DNA from: Puniceicoccaceae bacterium 5H
Lineage (GTDB): Bacteria; Verrucomicrobiota; Verrucomicrobiia; Opitutales; Oceanipulchritudinaceae
Assembly (NCBI GenBank): GCA_009772895.1
Contig: WOUP01000020.1
Span: forward strand, 1 to 54,250
Direction of reading: 5' to 3'
DNA: 54,250 bases
Positions 24,233-31,158 of the stretch are shown piece by piece. The translations under genes were made by a program, and so were the position numbers. The notes under the pieces were generated by a model. That model was not told the origin of the DNA. It was given only the letters and a program-made list of their open reading frames with translations, and searched no databases. Every line of letters starts with the position of its first letter. Within the stretch, counting starts at the first letter, position 1.

Positions 24233-25770
24233 TAGAGAATCACCTCCTGACGGCCGTGATAGGCCGCCATGCTGGGACGTTCTTCAGAGAATTTGCGGGA
24301 CACGGATTGCGAGCAGGGCGGCACGGTAGCGTTGCTGCCGGCATACATTGCCAGCGCCAGCGCCCAAAAGCGGTCGGCGTGGCTGTCCGTCTTGCCTTCC
24401 GCTACAAAGCGGATGTTCCCGACGGCCGACGTTTCCTTCCGCATCATGCGGAAGTCGGCGTGGACTTTCTTGTCGTAGGGAATGCGAAGCGTGTGGTCTT
24501 CGAATGCGCCGCGAACTGGATAAGCCATCGTGGCTTTGGAGGTATTGGAGAACGTGACGCCCTCGATCTTCCAGATGCCGTATTCGCGCTGGGCATCTTC
24601 AACCGGCTTGGAGCCCATGCCGGTTTCGTCCAATGCGCCTTGGCGGCATAGGCCAAGCAGCGGGAAATAAATCGCGGCCTGGCGATAGTGCGGCACGCGG
24701 AACATTTCGACCACGGCGCGCGTGAACAGCATCCCTTCGGCGCGCTCCAGCACCCACACCACGGTAAGGTCTTGGTTGCGGCCGAAGTCGATGCCGACGA
24801 ACAGCTCGCGACGATACCACGAACCGGGCGCCAGATGAGTCGGCGACAAGTCGGGATGCAGCAGGTAGCGGATGCTCCCCTTGCGCTGCTTGATCTCATC
24901 CCAAATCTCTTCTGTCGTCTCGCGCAGGTTTTCAGCCGCCTTATAGCTGGCCGCTTCGAGCATGTCCTGCGTGATGAAGGCCGAGCCTTCATCTTCTGGA
25001 ATGCACATGTATTCCTGGTTGAAAGCCGTCTCGTCGGTCGCTCCTGCTTTCGTGTAGTCGAAGTAGGCCTGCTCATCCATCGCCATCCGAGGATCGTGCT
25101 CGGGTAAACGCTGCTGCAGCTTGAAAAGGAGGCCTTGGGCCAGAGCGTCTTCGAGCGTGACCCGGTGGTGGCTGATGTTCTTCGGATTGCCACCCTCTAC
25201 GATCTCACGGATCAGGGTGTTGAAGTAGTTCGCTGCGCCCCGGTGCGTGCTGAAGATGTCCATCGAACCGCCCCAGGTGATGCCGGGGTAAGCGATGTCG
25301 TAGAGGCGCTTCGGGTCCTTGTGCAGCGCGAACTCATCAAGTTTGCGCGTACCGCGCTTGCCTGCCTGAGCGTCGGGATTGGACGACAGGGAGAAGATGC
25401 ACTTGCCCGACGGGAAGCGCAGGACGAACGCACTGTGCTTCTCGCCTTTATCGTCGGAGACATCCTGCAGCCCCAGAGCATCGGCACCCTTTTGATAGAG
25501 TTCCGCCCAGAACGTGGCGTCGTCCAGATAGAGCTTGGCTTGCAGTTCGTCGCGGGATGAGACCCACACGTCATTCGAACCACTGGCGGCACACTCCATG
25601 GCTGAGAGGGCATCCGTCCATGTCCAACCGATCTGGCGCGACTTCTCGGCCAGCTTGACCCGGCTCTTGTCGTCGGCCCACTTGCGCTGGAATTCCAGCA
25701 GCATGCGATCCGGTTCAGCCGGGATGCATCGGGCGGCACCCTTGAAACCTTTGGGGACAATCGGCTTCAT
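24232..25770 (-). CDS. Terminase large subunit (Mu gp28-like)
   Basis: A 512-residue packaging motor. The ATPase half carries a deviant Walker A (EKSRQIGWT, residues 42-50, where Mu gp28 relatives also use a Q-rich loop) and a Walker B-like LDEFAL. The nuclease half has an RNase H-type start (GIDFGRNQDLTVVW), DETGMG, and a final HADRFWALALAMYAG with the last metal-binding Asp. It overlaps the gp27-like gene by 4 bp and the portal gene by 1 bp. Headful packaging beyond the right end, as in Mu, is expected from the family. Confidence 0.92.
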   Translation of the reverse strand: MKPIVPKGFKGAARCIPAEPDRMLLEFQRKWADDKSRVKLAEKSRQIGWTWTDALSAMECAASGSNDVWVSSRDELQAKLYLDDATFWAELYQKGADALGLQDVSDDKGEKHSAFVLRFPSGKCIFSLSSNPDAQAGKRGTRKLDEFALHKDPKRLYDIAYPGITWGGSMDIFSTHRGAANYFNTLIREIVEGGNPKNISHHRVTLEDALAQGLLFKLQQRLPEHDPRMAMDEQAYFDYTKAGATDETAFNQEYMCIPEDEGSAFITQDMLEAASYKAAENLRETTEEIWDEIKQRKGSIRYLLHPDLSPTHLAPGSWYRRELFVGIDFGRNQDLTVVWVLERAEGMLFTRAVVEMFRVPHYRQAAIYFPLLGLCRQGALDETGMGSKPVEDAQREYGIWKIEGVTFSNTSKATMAYPVRGAFEDHTLRIPYDKKVHADFRMMRKETSAVGNIRFVAEGKTDSHADRFWALALAMYAGSNATVPPCSQSVSRKFSEERPSMAAYHGRQEVIL

Positions 25771-26351
25771 AGGCGCAGGCCCTCCCGGATCTTTGCCAGC
25801 CGTTGCTCCGGCGACAGGCTATCGTCTTCGACGACCTTTGCGGCCTCGTCGAATTGCGCCGCCTTTTTCTCCAGCAGCGAAATCTTGCGCTTCTCAATTT
25901 CCAGCTTCTCGACTTCGAGGCTGTATTTCTTGTCCGCAATCAGGCCTTTGAGCAACGCACTCACGCTCTTGGCGTCCACGTCGCCGGAGGCCAGAAGATC
26001 CAGCGTGAACTCTTTCACCGCTTCGACGATCACGGGATCGTAGCTGGCAGGAGCCTCGGCGTGTAGTTCGTCGGCGGCTTGCTGCACGCGTTCGCGGCCC
26101 TGGCGGAGCCGGCCGATAAATTGAGCGGTGCGCATCTCCTTTGCCCAAGTGGCAAGGGCGGTGCGGCTGATGGTGATGCCGTAGCCGCCTTCCGCCTCGG
26201 GGATGGCCAGCTCGTTCACGACATCGTCAAGGCTCTTCTGCTCGGTGAGAGCAAAGATCGCCTCCTGAGTCGCTTCGGGCAGGTTGCCGAGCACGGAATC
26301 TGAGCGTCGCTTTTTCAAGTTCTTAGAAGAGGTTTGGAATGCGTTGTTCAC
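25767..26351 (-). CDS. Terminase small subunit (Mu gp27-like, DUF3486)
   Basis: A 194-residue protein with the DUF3486 pattern: RRSDSVLGNLPEATQEAIF, then an HTH-like ISRTALATWAKEMR segment, and a long charged C-terminal helix (SLEVEKLEIEKRKISLLEKKAAQF). It precedes the large terminase gene with a 4-bp overlap. In Mu this protein recognises the packaging site near the phage end. Confidence 0.85.
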   Translation of the reverse strand: MNNAFQTSSKNLKKRRSDSVLGNLPEATQEAIFALTEQKSLDDVVNELAIPEAEGGYGITISRTALATWAKEMRTAQFIGRLRQGRERVQQAADELHAEAPASYDPVIVEAVKEFTLDLLASGDVDAKSVSALLKGLIADKKYSLEVEKLEIEKRKISLLEKKAAQFDEAAKVVEDDSLSPEQRLAKIREGLRL

Positions 26352-26368
26352 ATAGGCCGAAAATCGGC

Positions 26369-26638
26369 CTAAAAGAGCCCTTGGGACTCTCCATATCCGA
26401 GGCCCGCGGCGCTCAGCAGCCAGCGATGCGGACCGCCAAGCAGGGCGGACTTAGACGCCACCAAGCCGTTTTGAGCGAGATAGTGGAGCTGGTGGCAAGT
26501 GGTCTCCTCGGTTAGCCGTGGGAATTCATTCGTCAGGGCCATATGGAGGGTCTTCGCGGTCATGCCGGTGTCACGATAAGGCTCCAGCAGCTGCAGCATC
26601 CGCTTGCGCAGAAAAGTGATGTCTTGGTATTCGGCCAT
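26369..26638 (-). CDS. Small winged-helix-like protein (Mu gp26 position)
   Basis: ATG at 26638 gives 89 residues. The sequence MTAKTLHMALTNEFPRLTEETTCHQLHYLAQNGLV resembles a winged helix-turn-helix. It lies in the slot of Mu gp26 between the gp25-like membrane protein and the terminase genes. A longer upstream extension overlaps the gp25-like gene and looks like shadow sequence. It is probably a DNA-binding late protein; exact role unknown. Confidence 0.7.
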   Translation of the reverse strand: MAEYQDITFLRKRMLQLLEPYRDTGMTAKTLHMALTNEFPRLTEETTCHQLHYLAQNGLVASKSALLGGPHRWLLSAAGLGYGESQGLF

Positions 26639-26645
26639 GGGTGGA

Positions 26646-27116
26646 TCAGTTGGGTTTGCGCGCCTGGAGCGCGGTGAGGACCATGTCGAGCTTGCCGTTG
26701 GTCTCCTTTTGCTGGGCCTTGATGTCGTCGAATTGCTTGTCGAAACCGCGATTTTGTTGTTCGATGGCTGAGAGGCGCTCGCCAGTTCGGGCATCCTCCT
26801 GGCGCATCTTTTCCAGACGCTCTTCAAATGTCTTGTAGACCCCGCTGATCGACGCCCGCCGGAGTTCATCGGCACTCGTCAGCCCACGCTGCACAGTCTC
26901 GCTGAGCCCGCGTAGTTCGGCTTTGGTGTCGGCCTCGAATTTCTGGAACTCCTCCTTCCCGGTGAATTCGCTCGCGAGGCGCACTTCGATCGGTTGACCA
27001 TCGATGGCGGTGGTCTTGCGGCCGATCAGATTTTTGACGCTGTTGGCAATCATTAAGACAAACGCGAGGCAGCCGAGGAATCCAGCGAGAGTGACGGGAT
27101 CAGGGACGTCAGGCAC
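26646..27116 (-). CDS. Mu gp25-like membrane protein (DUF2730)
   Basis: A 156-residue protein with one N-terminal membrane helix (LAGFLGCLAFVLMIANSV) followed by a long coiled coil (AELRGLSETVQRGL...RLEKMRQEDARTGERLSAIEQQNRGF). Size and layout fit DUF2730, gp25 of Mu, which sits just upstream of the terminase genes. It could also act as an i-spanin in the lysis cassette, since it follows the holin-like gene directly. Confidence 0.7.
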   Translation of the reverse strand: MPDVPDPVTLAGFLGCLAFVLMIANSVKNLIGRKTTAIDGQPIEVRLASEFTGKEEFQKFEADTKAELRGLSETVQRGLTSADELRRASISGVYKTFEERLEKMRQEDARTGERLSAIEQQNRGFDKQFDDIKAQQKETNGKLDMVLTALQARKPN

Positions 27117-27151
27117 AGCAGCAGATGGTTGGATGTGACGAGGAACCGGGC

Positions 27152-27781
27152 CTACAGGGCCGCCGCGATCGCGAGGTTGTATTCAGCCTGCGGATCATTC
27201 CCGCTCGCGGTAGTGCCACTGGACGGCACGAGCTGACTCGTGGCTCTATCGAGCGCCAACATGGCAATCGCTTCCGGAAGCCTGGCGACCAACTCTTCGC
27301 TGAGTTGCCTCCCGATCGCTCCGGGTTCCGTGCTCACGGCAAAGGCGGAGTCTACGGCATCCGAGATGAGCGGCATGTAGGGTTCCACCTCGTCGACTTC
27401 CTGACCCAGCCGCTGCAGGCCGATCGTTACGGCCAGCCTGGCGGTTTCCTTCAGCGATTGCTGCAGTGCCGGACTCATCGATTCGCACCCTGTAAATGGC
27501 ATAGCGAGGCCCATTGGCAGGACCAGCAGCATCAGCATCGCAGTTGTGCCGGAGGCCCCCTGCTTTTTGGTCTGCAGCGGGACCCTGGCGACGATGCGTC
27601 CGTAGAGTGAGATCGCAAAGCCCGCGATCACGCCGATCGCCTCCACGACCTGCTGATAGTCGGCATCGGTCACCCGCACGTCGAAAACGGCGAGGAGGGC
27701 GAAGATAATGGAGACAATCAGCCCCCATACGGTTTTGCTCTGGTGGATCGGTTTGCTATTCATGACTGGGCGCAGGTTCAT
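27152..27781 (-). CDS. Holin-like protein with internal lipobox
   Basis: A 209-residue protein. Residues about 15-65 look like a two-span holin (TVWGLIVSIIFALLAVFDV, VVEAIGVIAGFAISLYGRI). A second hydrophobic segment with a lipobox-like end (MLMLLVLPMGLAMPFTGC) follows, and then a soluble domain of about 110 residues. An internal ATG at the start of that segment could yield a separate lipoprotein. The start overlaps the small upstream lipoprotein gene by 26 bp. ATG at 27763 (MNSKPIHQSK) is an alternative start. Confidence 0.65.
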   Translation of the reverse strand: MNLRPVMNSKPIHQSKTVWGLIVSIIFALLAVFDVRVTDADYQQVVEAIGVIAGFAISLYGRIVARVPLQTKKQGASGTTAMLMLLVLPMGLAMPFTGCESMSPALQQSLKETARLAVTIGLQRLGQEVDEVEPYMPLISDAVDSAFAVSTEPGAIGRQLSEELVARLPEAIAMLALDRATSQLVPSSGTTASGNDPQAEYNLAIAAAL

Positions 27782-27869
27782 AGGTCCAGGGAGTGACGGT
27801 GGATGGCGACTGGCAGCCGCCGAGAAAGAGCGCAGCGAGAGCCGCGAGGATTAAAGCAATGCGAGCCAT
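27756..27869 (-). CDS. 37-aa lipoprotein, Rz1-like
   Basis: ATG at 27869 gives MARIALILAALAALFLGGC, a lipoprotein signal with a good lipobox (LGGC, Cys19), followed by QSPSTVTPWTYEPAPSHE. Mature length is 19 residues, proline-containing, as small o-spanins are. It overlaps the end of the cysteine-peptidase-like gene by 19 bp and the start of the holin-like gene by 26 bp, a nested arrangement usual in lysis cassettes. Confidence 0.6.
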   Translation of the reverse strand: MARIALILAALAALFLGGCQSPSTVTPWTYEPAPSHE

Positions 27870-28360
27870 GCGGAGGCGTTTTCGGCGGGGTTGAGTGTCG
27901 TCCAACGGCGTGTTTGAGGTTCGTAGGTCATCCAACCGCCTACGGTGCGAATAATGTTGATCGCGTGACCGCGATGCGGTGCGCCGTCGAGGCGGTAGCA
28001 AAGCATGCCGACCGCGACGCCTTGAGCTAAGTCGCCTTGATGGCGAGCGGCGGCTAAATGCTTTTGCTTTGCCAGCGCCCACGCGCATGCCGCGAAATCT
28101 TCACAGTCGAATTGTTCGCTCCACCGGAGCGCTCCGGCTGCGAACAGCATCTGGGACAGCTCTTCGTTGTAGGCATCGACAGCCGCCCGACTGACGACGT
28201 TGTAGGTCGCATCCAACGCGTAGATGTCGACGTGGGGATAGACCGCCCGCAGCTCCTCCGTGATTTGGCCACTGGTGAGCATAAGCAGCCCACCAGTGGC
28301 AGAATCTGGATTGCTTAGTTCATCGCTTTGGTGTTTGGGTTGCTCGCTCGGTGCCTGCAT
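27851..28360 (-). CDS. Cysteine-peptidase-like protein, putative endolysin
   Basis: ATG at 28360 gives 169 residues (MQAPSEQPKH...). A possible catalytic triad is Cys86 (QFDCEDFAAC), His132 (HRGHAINI) and Glu147 (MTYEP), the order seen in transglutaminase-like and papain-like peptidases. It is the first gene after the terminator and the first of the late/lysis group, next to a lipoprotein and a holin-like gene. A role in cutting peptidoglycan is therefore likely. A longer frame would start inside the terminator hairpin and is rejected. No signal peptide is present. Confidence 0.6.
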   Translation of the reverse strand: MQAPSEQPKHQSDELSNPDSATGGLLMLTSGQITEELRAVYPHVDIYALDATYNVVSRAAVDAYNEELSQMLFAAGALRWSEQFDCEDFAACAWALAKQKHLAAARHQGDLAQGVAVGMLCYRLDGAPHRGHAINIIRTVGGWMTYEPQTRRWTTLNPAENASAWLALL

Positions 28361-28384
28361 GACGCCGCCGATAATAACAGGCAC

Positions 28385-28410
28385 AAAAAAAGCCCGCAAT
28401 GAATGCGGGC
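28385..28410 (-). terminator. Rho-independent terminator of the lysogeny operon, minus strand
   Basis: Read on the minus strand: stem GCCCGCA/TGCGGGC with a 5-nt loop, followed directly by TTTTTTT (plus-strand A-run 28385-28391). It ends transcription from the repressor and exported-protein genes before the lysis and late genes, keeping these silent in the lysogen. Confidence 0.85.
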
Positions 28411-28472
28411 GCTGCGGGCGATACAACTGTTACGGGTGTTATTTGGAGCCTAAAAAAATGGGGCGCAAGGGC

Positions 28473-28991
28473 TTATTTGGTGCTTTTCAAAGCCTCGGTA
28501 CGAGAGGAAATCCACTCCGCATTGCTCAATGCCCTGTCGATCAAGCGGACCAGCTGCTCGGCGTTGTCGATGTCGAAACTCATGGCGTGGCGACTGATCC
28601 CCCTGCCGGGATCGTCGGGCCTGATGATGATTTGAGGGGCTAACATTCCATTGGTCACGCTTACCTGCCCGCCTGTATATGGGAAATCCGCTGCCTGATC
28701 AGTCAATGCGGCATCAACAGCAGATTGTAATGCTTGACCGCAACTCTGGAGCTGCTCCAGTCCAAGGAGCATGCGCAATCCATGGGGATCCTTTTCTTCA
28801 ATGGAGACTAGTCCCGTGTCTTTGGCGCTTTCAATATATAGAAAATAATTTAGCTGGACCTTGCTTTCAGAGCCAGCGATCTGACCAATCTCTGTTGATA
28901 TTACGACCGCCGAACGAGGTTTTTGTGGATTGGCGACAAGAATCGGCGGCAGGGCAGCGACAATCAGGAGTATTGCGACGATGACTTTCAT
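28473..28991 (-). CDS. Exported protein of the lysogeny operon (moron candidate)
   Basis: A 172-residue protein with an N-terminal signal or anchor (MKVIVAILLIVAALPPILVA), then a soluble domain without recognised motif (SKVQLNYFLYIESAKDTG, TGGQVSVTNGMLAPQIIIRPD). It lies 38 bp downstream of the repressor and upstream of a strong terminator. It is therefore probably made with the repressor in the lysogen, where surface proteins often block superinfection or alter the host envelope. Its base composition is lower in GC than the late genes, supporting a separate origin. Confidence 0.7.
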   Translation of the reverse strand: MKVIVAILLIVAALPPILVANPQKPRSAVVISTEIGQIAGSESKVQLNYFLYIESAKDTGLVSIEEKDPHGLRMLLGLEQLQSCGQALQSAVDAALTDQAADFPYTGGQVSVTNGMLAPQIIIRPDDPGRGISRHAMSFDIDNAEQLVRLIDRALSNAEWISSRTEALKSTK

Positions 28992-29029
28992 AAAAGATTG
29001 AATAGTGGGTTAAATCGACACGGAAAAGA

Positions 29030-29581
29030 TCATTTTTTTTCCGAAATGTCTTCGAATAGCTTCACGAGAGCATTGGCTATAGGAACAGACTCTCCCCCAT
29101 CCTGAAGGAACTGTACTACGTTCGAAAGTGCCTGCTCCGTTTGCTCTTGTTTATTAGCAAGGTCCTGAAGCCATTGCCGTTCAACCTTTGAAAGATGGGA
29201 TGGAGGCCGCTTGGCCAAAGCCGGAAGCACATCAAAAAGTCGACGCAGTTGAGCGTCGAGAATATGAGCTGCCTCAACCGCGCTAGACAGTTGCTCTGAT
29301 TTCTGCTCCGAAAATCTAGAGCGATTGCCATAAGCTGGTGAGTCCTCTCTAAGCGTCAGGGGATAGCCTTTGCCTTTGGAAAGGCCAGCATTCTGCTCTG
29401 CTTCTTCAAGCTTCCTCCAGGTTTTCTCGGAAATCGGCTGCTTACCGGCTCGGTTTGCAAACAACGTTGCTTGGCTAATACCGATATGGTCGGCAAGAGC
29501 CCGTAGGCTGACCCCCAAGCGTCTTGATAACGCATCGGTACGCTCTAAAAAAGAGCGCTTATGCTCTAATTCATCTTGCAT
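29030..29581 (-). CDS. Prophage repressor (XRE-type HTH)
   Basis: ATG at 29581, four bases after GGAG, gives 183 residues. Residues about 23-45 form a helix-turn-helix (GVSLRALADHIGISQATLFANRAG). The remaining sequence is helical and may serve oligomerisation. No LexA-type cleavage site or serine peptidase domain is seen, so induction would not be by simple RecA-aided self-cleavage. It is divergent from the Ner-like gene, with palindromic sites lying in and around its start, as expected for a phage master repressor. An upstream in-frame ATG (29623) would run through the operators. Confidence 0.8.
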   Translation of the reverse strand: MQDELEHKRSFLERTDALSRRLGVSLRALADHIGISQATLFANRAGKQPISEKTWRKLEEAEQNAGLSKGKGYPLTLREDSPAYGNRSRFSEQKSEQLSSAVEAAHILDAQLRRLFDVLPALAKRPPSHLSKVERQWLQDLANKQEQTEQALSNVVQFLQDGGESVPIANALVKLFEDISEKK

Positions 29582-29613
29582 TGCTCCAATTTTTGTGGTC
29601 CAAATTAGAGCAT
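29541..29613. promoter_or_regulatory. Operator array of the central lysis-lysogeny switch
   Basis: Several related half-sites are packed between the repressor and Ner-like starts. CGCTCT-AAAAA-AGAGCG is at 29541-29557. ATGCTCTAATT (29561-29571) is mirrored perfectly by AATTAGAGCAT (29603-29613). TTGCTCCAAT is at 29581-29590. The consensus is about TGCTCTAAT. The last site covers the start codon of the Ner-like gene and the first lie inside the repressor coding region, so binding would control both directions. Confidence 0.7.
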
Positions 29614-29806
29614 GCCCCGGCAACTACTTGCACTCAAGCGCCGAATGCTCGGCGTAGTAAACCAAAATGAAGTGGCCCGTAAACTAGGGATCCGGGTGGA
29701 GCACGTTAACCGCGTGCTTAACGGACATCGCAAGAGCCGACGCGTTTGTGACGCGATCGAGGCGATGATTGCGGAGCGCGAAACCCCGTCGAAGGGAGTC
29801 AACTAG
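29612..29806 (+). CDS. Ner/Cro-like HTH protein
   Basis: A 64-residue basic protein whose middle (NQNEVARKLGIRVEHVNRVLNG) is a compact helix-turn-helix. It is the first rightward gene, divergent from the repressor, as ner is in Mu and cro in lambda. Its start lies within the operator palindrome. It probably shuts off repressor transcription and tunes early transcription. ATG at 29645 is an alternative start. Confidence 0.75.
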   Translation: MPRQLLALKRRMLGVVNQNEVARKLGIRVEHVNRVLNGHRKSRRVCDAIEAMIAERETPSKGVN

Positions 29807-29808
29807 CC

Positions 29809-30093
29809 ATGGTCCGCCAGCGGTCAGTGCAGTGCCCGCTGACGTTCCTTTCACAAAAGGAACAAGAGGACCTGTTTCGTTTTTCCGAAAAGCAGTCGGC
29901 CGAAGCCTTGGTAAAACATATCCAGAAGCGCTACCGCATGACTGTCACCCGCACCGAGGTTTTCAACTGGGCATCCGCTTGGCGCGCCGAGCACTGGCCG
30001 CGGCGCTTTAACCGAAAAGCGGAAGCCGCCCAACTTCTTCAATCCGCGCTCGACCTGCTTACCTCGGACAAGCCCAACCGAAGCATCACTTAA
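29809..30093 (+). CDS. Hypothetical early protein (94 aa)
   Basis: A basic 94-residue protein (QKEQEDLFRFSEKQSAEALVKHIQ, TRTEVFNWASAWRAEHW) with a possible HTH in the second part. It starts 2 bp after the Ner-like gene and is part of the early operon. No known family is recognised; a DNA-binding role is likely from composition. Confidence 0.7.
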   Translation: MVRQRSVQCPLTFLSQKEQEDLFRFSEKQSAEALVKHIQKRYRMTVTRTEVFNWASAWRAEHWPRRFNRKAEAAQLLQSALDLLTSDKPNRSIT

Positions 30094-30097
30094 CACC

Positions 30098-30463
30098 ATG
30101 TCTTCCCACGCCAAGATTCAAGACCAGTTCGACTACCTGCTGCCAGCAGGGAAGGAGTGGTTTGGCGTGAAGGAAGCGGCGGCGATTCTCGACCTTTCGC
30201 CTGGCTTCGTCCGCGACGCTTTCGACATGGGCAAGCTCTGTGGGCACGCCCACAACGGCAGCGCCGCCAAGGGCCGTGAACAGCGCTACGAGCGCCGTAT
30301 CCCGCGCGAATTCCTGATCCTGTATCTCATCGAGACGGCCAATTACGACACCGGCAGCGCCGTACAGCGACACCTCGAAGCCCTCCGCCGCCGCAGTCTT
30401 CCAGAGCTGATCCAGATCCAGAGCGGTATCCGCGCCATCATCCAACAAAAGCAAACCTACTGA
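30098..30463 (+). CDS. Early HTH protein (excisionase/MerR-like fold)
   Basis: A 121-residue protein with a winged HTH near the N-terminus (WFGVKEAAAILDLSPGFVRDAFDMGKL), followed by a basic wing region (GREQRYERRIPREFLILYLI). Proteins of this type commonly act as transposition or transcription cofactors. It starts 4 bp after the preceding gene and precedes the transposase by one gene. Confidence 0.7.
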   Translation: MSSHAKIQDQFDYLLPAGKEWFGVKEAAAILDLSPGFVRDAFDMGKLCGHAHNGSAAKGREQRYERRIPREFLILYLIETANYDTGSAVQRHLEALRRRSLPELIQIQSGIRAIIQQKQTY

Positions 30464-30469
30464 TTTCCC

Positions 30470-31156
30470 ATGCCTACACGCCAAATTGATCATGTCGACC
30501 CCTTCAAGGATCCGTTTATCGCGAGTCTGGCCGAGCGTTTTGAGCAAGACCGCGAGGCAGCGATTCAGGCAGCAAACCACACGCAATGGCGGACGTTCTG
30601 TTGCGGCACCATCCTGCGGCTCATCGCTGAACGCTCCATTCATGGCACTTTTGAGGCATACTGCCGCGATCGGCTTGGCATGCCCAAGCAAACCCAAGTC
30701 CGCTGGCGCCAGACCTCCAAAGACATGGTCAAACAGCTTAGCAAAAGTACCAATTTGGTACTTTTGCCCTCGCTGGACGCGCTAGTCCAAATGCTCCCCG
30801 AACTCCAAAAGAACCAGGAGTTCATCAAGATATTCAACGAGCATTTTGGGTTACGTAGACGTGTCACACTGACCGACGCTCAACGTGATGCTGAAGCAGA
30901 ATCAGCGAACTCAGACAGCGCTAACAAAGGCGATGACGCCGCCGATGAAGCACCCATCATCACTGCTTCTCAGAGGCAACAAGCCGCGCGCCAGCGCGTG
31001 TTTGACTTCGTTCACGAACGCCTGATCCCCGATCTTGAAATACGCCTCATTTCAAAGCGGGAGTGGGAAGTCCTTGAAGAAAAGGATAGGCGCGAACTCG
31101 CTGATAAACTGCGTGCCGCCGCCCTCGAAGTCGAATCCAGCCTCCCGAGGAAATAG
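30470..31156 (+). CDS. Early protein of unknown function (228 aa)
   Basis: A helical, charged protein upstream of the transposase and probably translated from the same mRNA (2-bp gap). The middle (FEAYCRDRLGMPKQTQVRWRQTSKDM) looks like a DNA-binding segment and the C-terminus is a long amphipathic helix. Its coding sequence contains a 27-bp near-perfect palindrome at 30741-30767. No family is recognised; a transposition accessory or regulatory role is suggested by position. Confidence 0.65.
   Translation: MPTRQIDHVDPFKDPFIASLAERFEQDREAAIQAANHTQWRTFCCGTILRLIAERSIHGTFEAYCRDRLGMPKQTQVRWRQTSKDMVKQLSKSTNLVLLPSLDALVQMLPELQKNQEFIKIFNEHFGLRRRVTLTDAQRDAEAESANSDSANKGDDAADEAPIITASQRQQAARQRVFDFVHERLIPDLEIRLISKREWEVLEEKDRRELADKLRAAALEVESSLPRK
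30741..30767. repeat. 13-bp perfect inverted repeat inside an early gene
   Basis: gcaaaagtaccaa (30741-30753) is mirrored exactly by ttggtacttttgc (30755-30767) around a single T. It encodes SKSTNLVLLP, so it is constrained both as protein and as palindrome. It could be a protein binding site within the early operon. Confidence 0.8.
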
Positions 31157-31158
31157 TC

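Noticed and set aside
28361-28426. Upstream start at 28426 for the cysteine-peptidase-like gene
   Set aside because: It would place the first 22 codons across a strong terminator hairpin and T-run. ATG 28360 is used instead.
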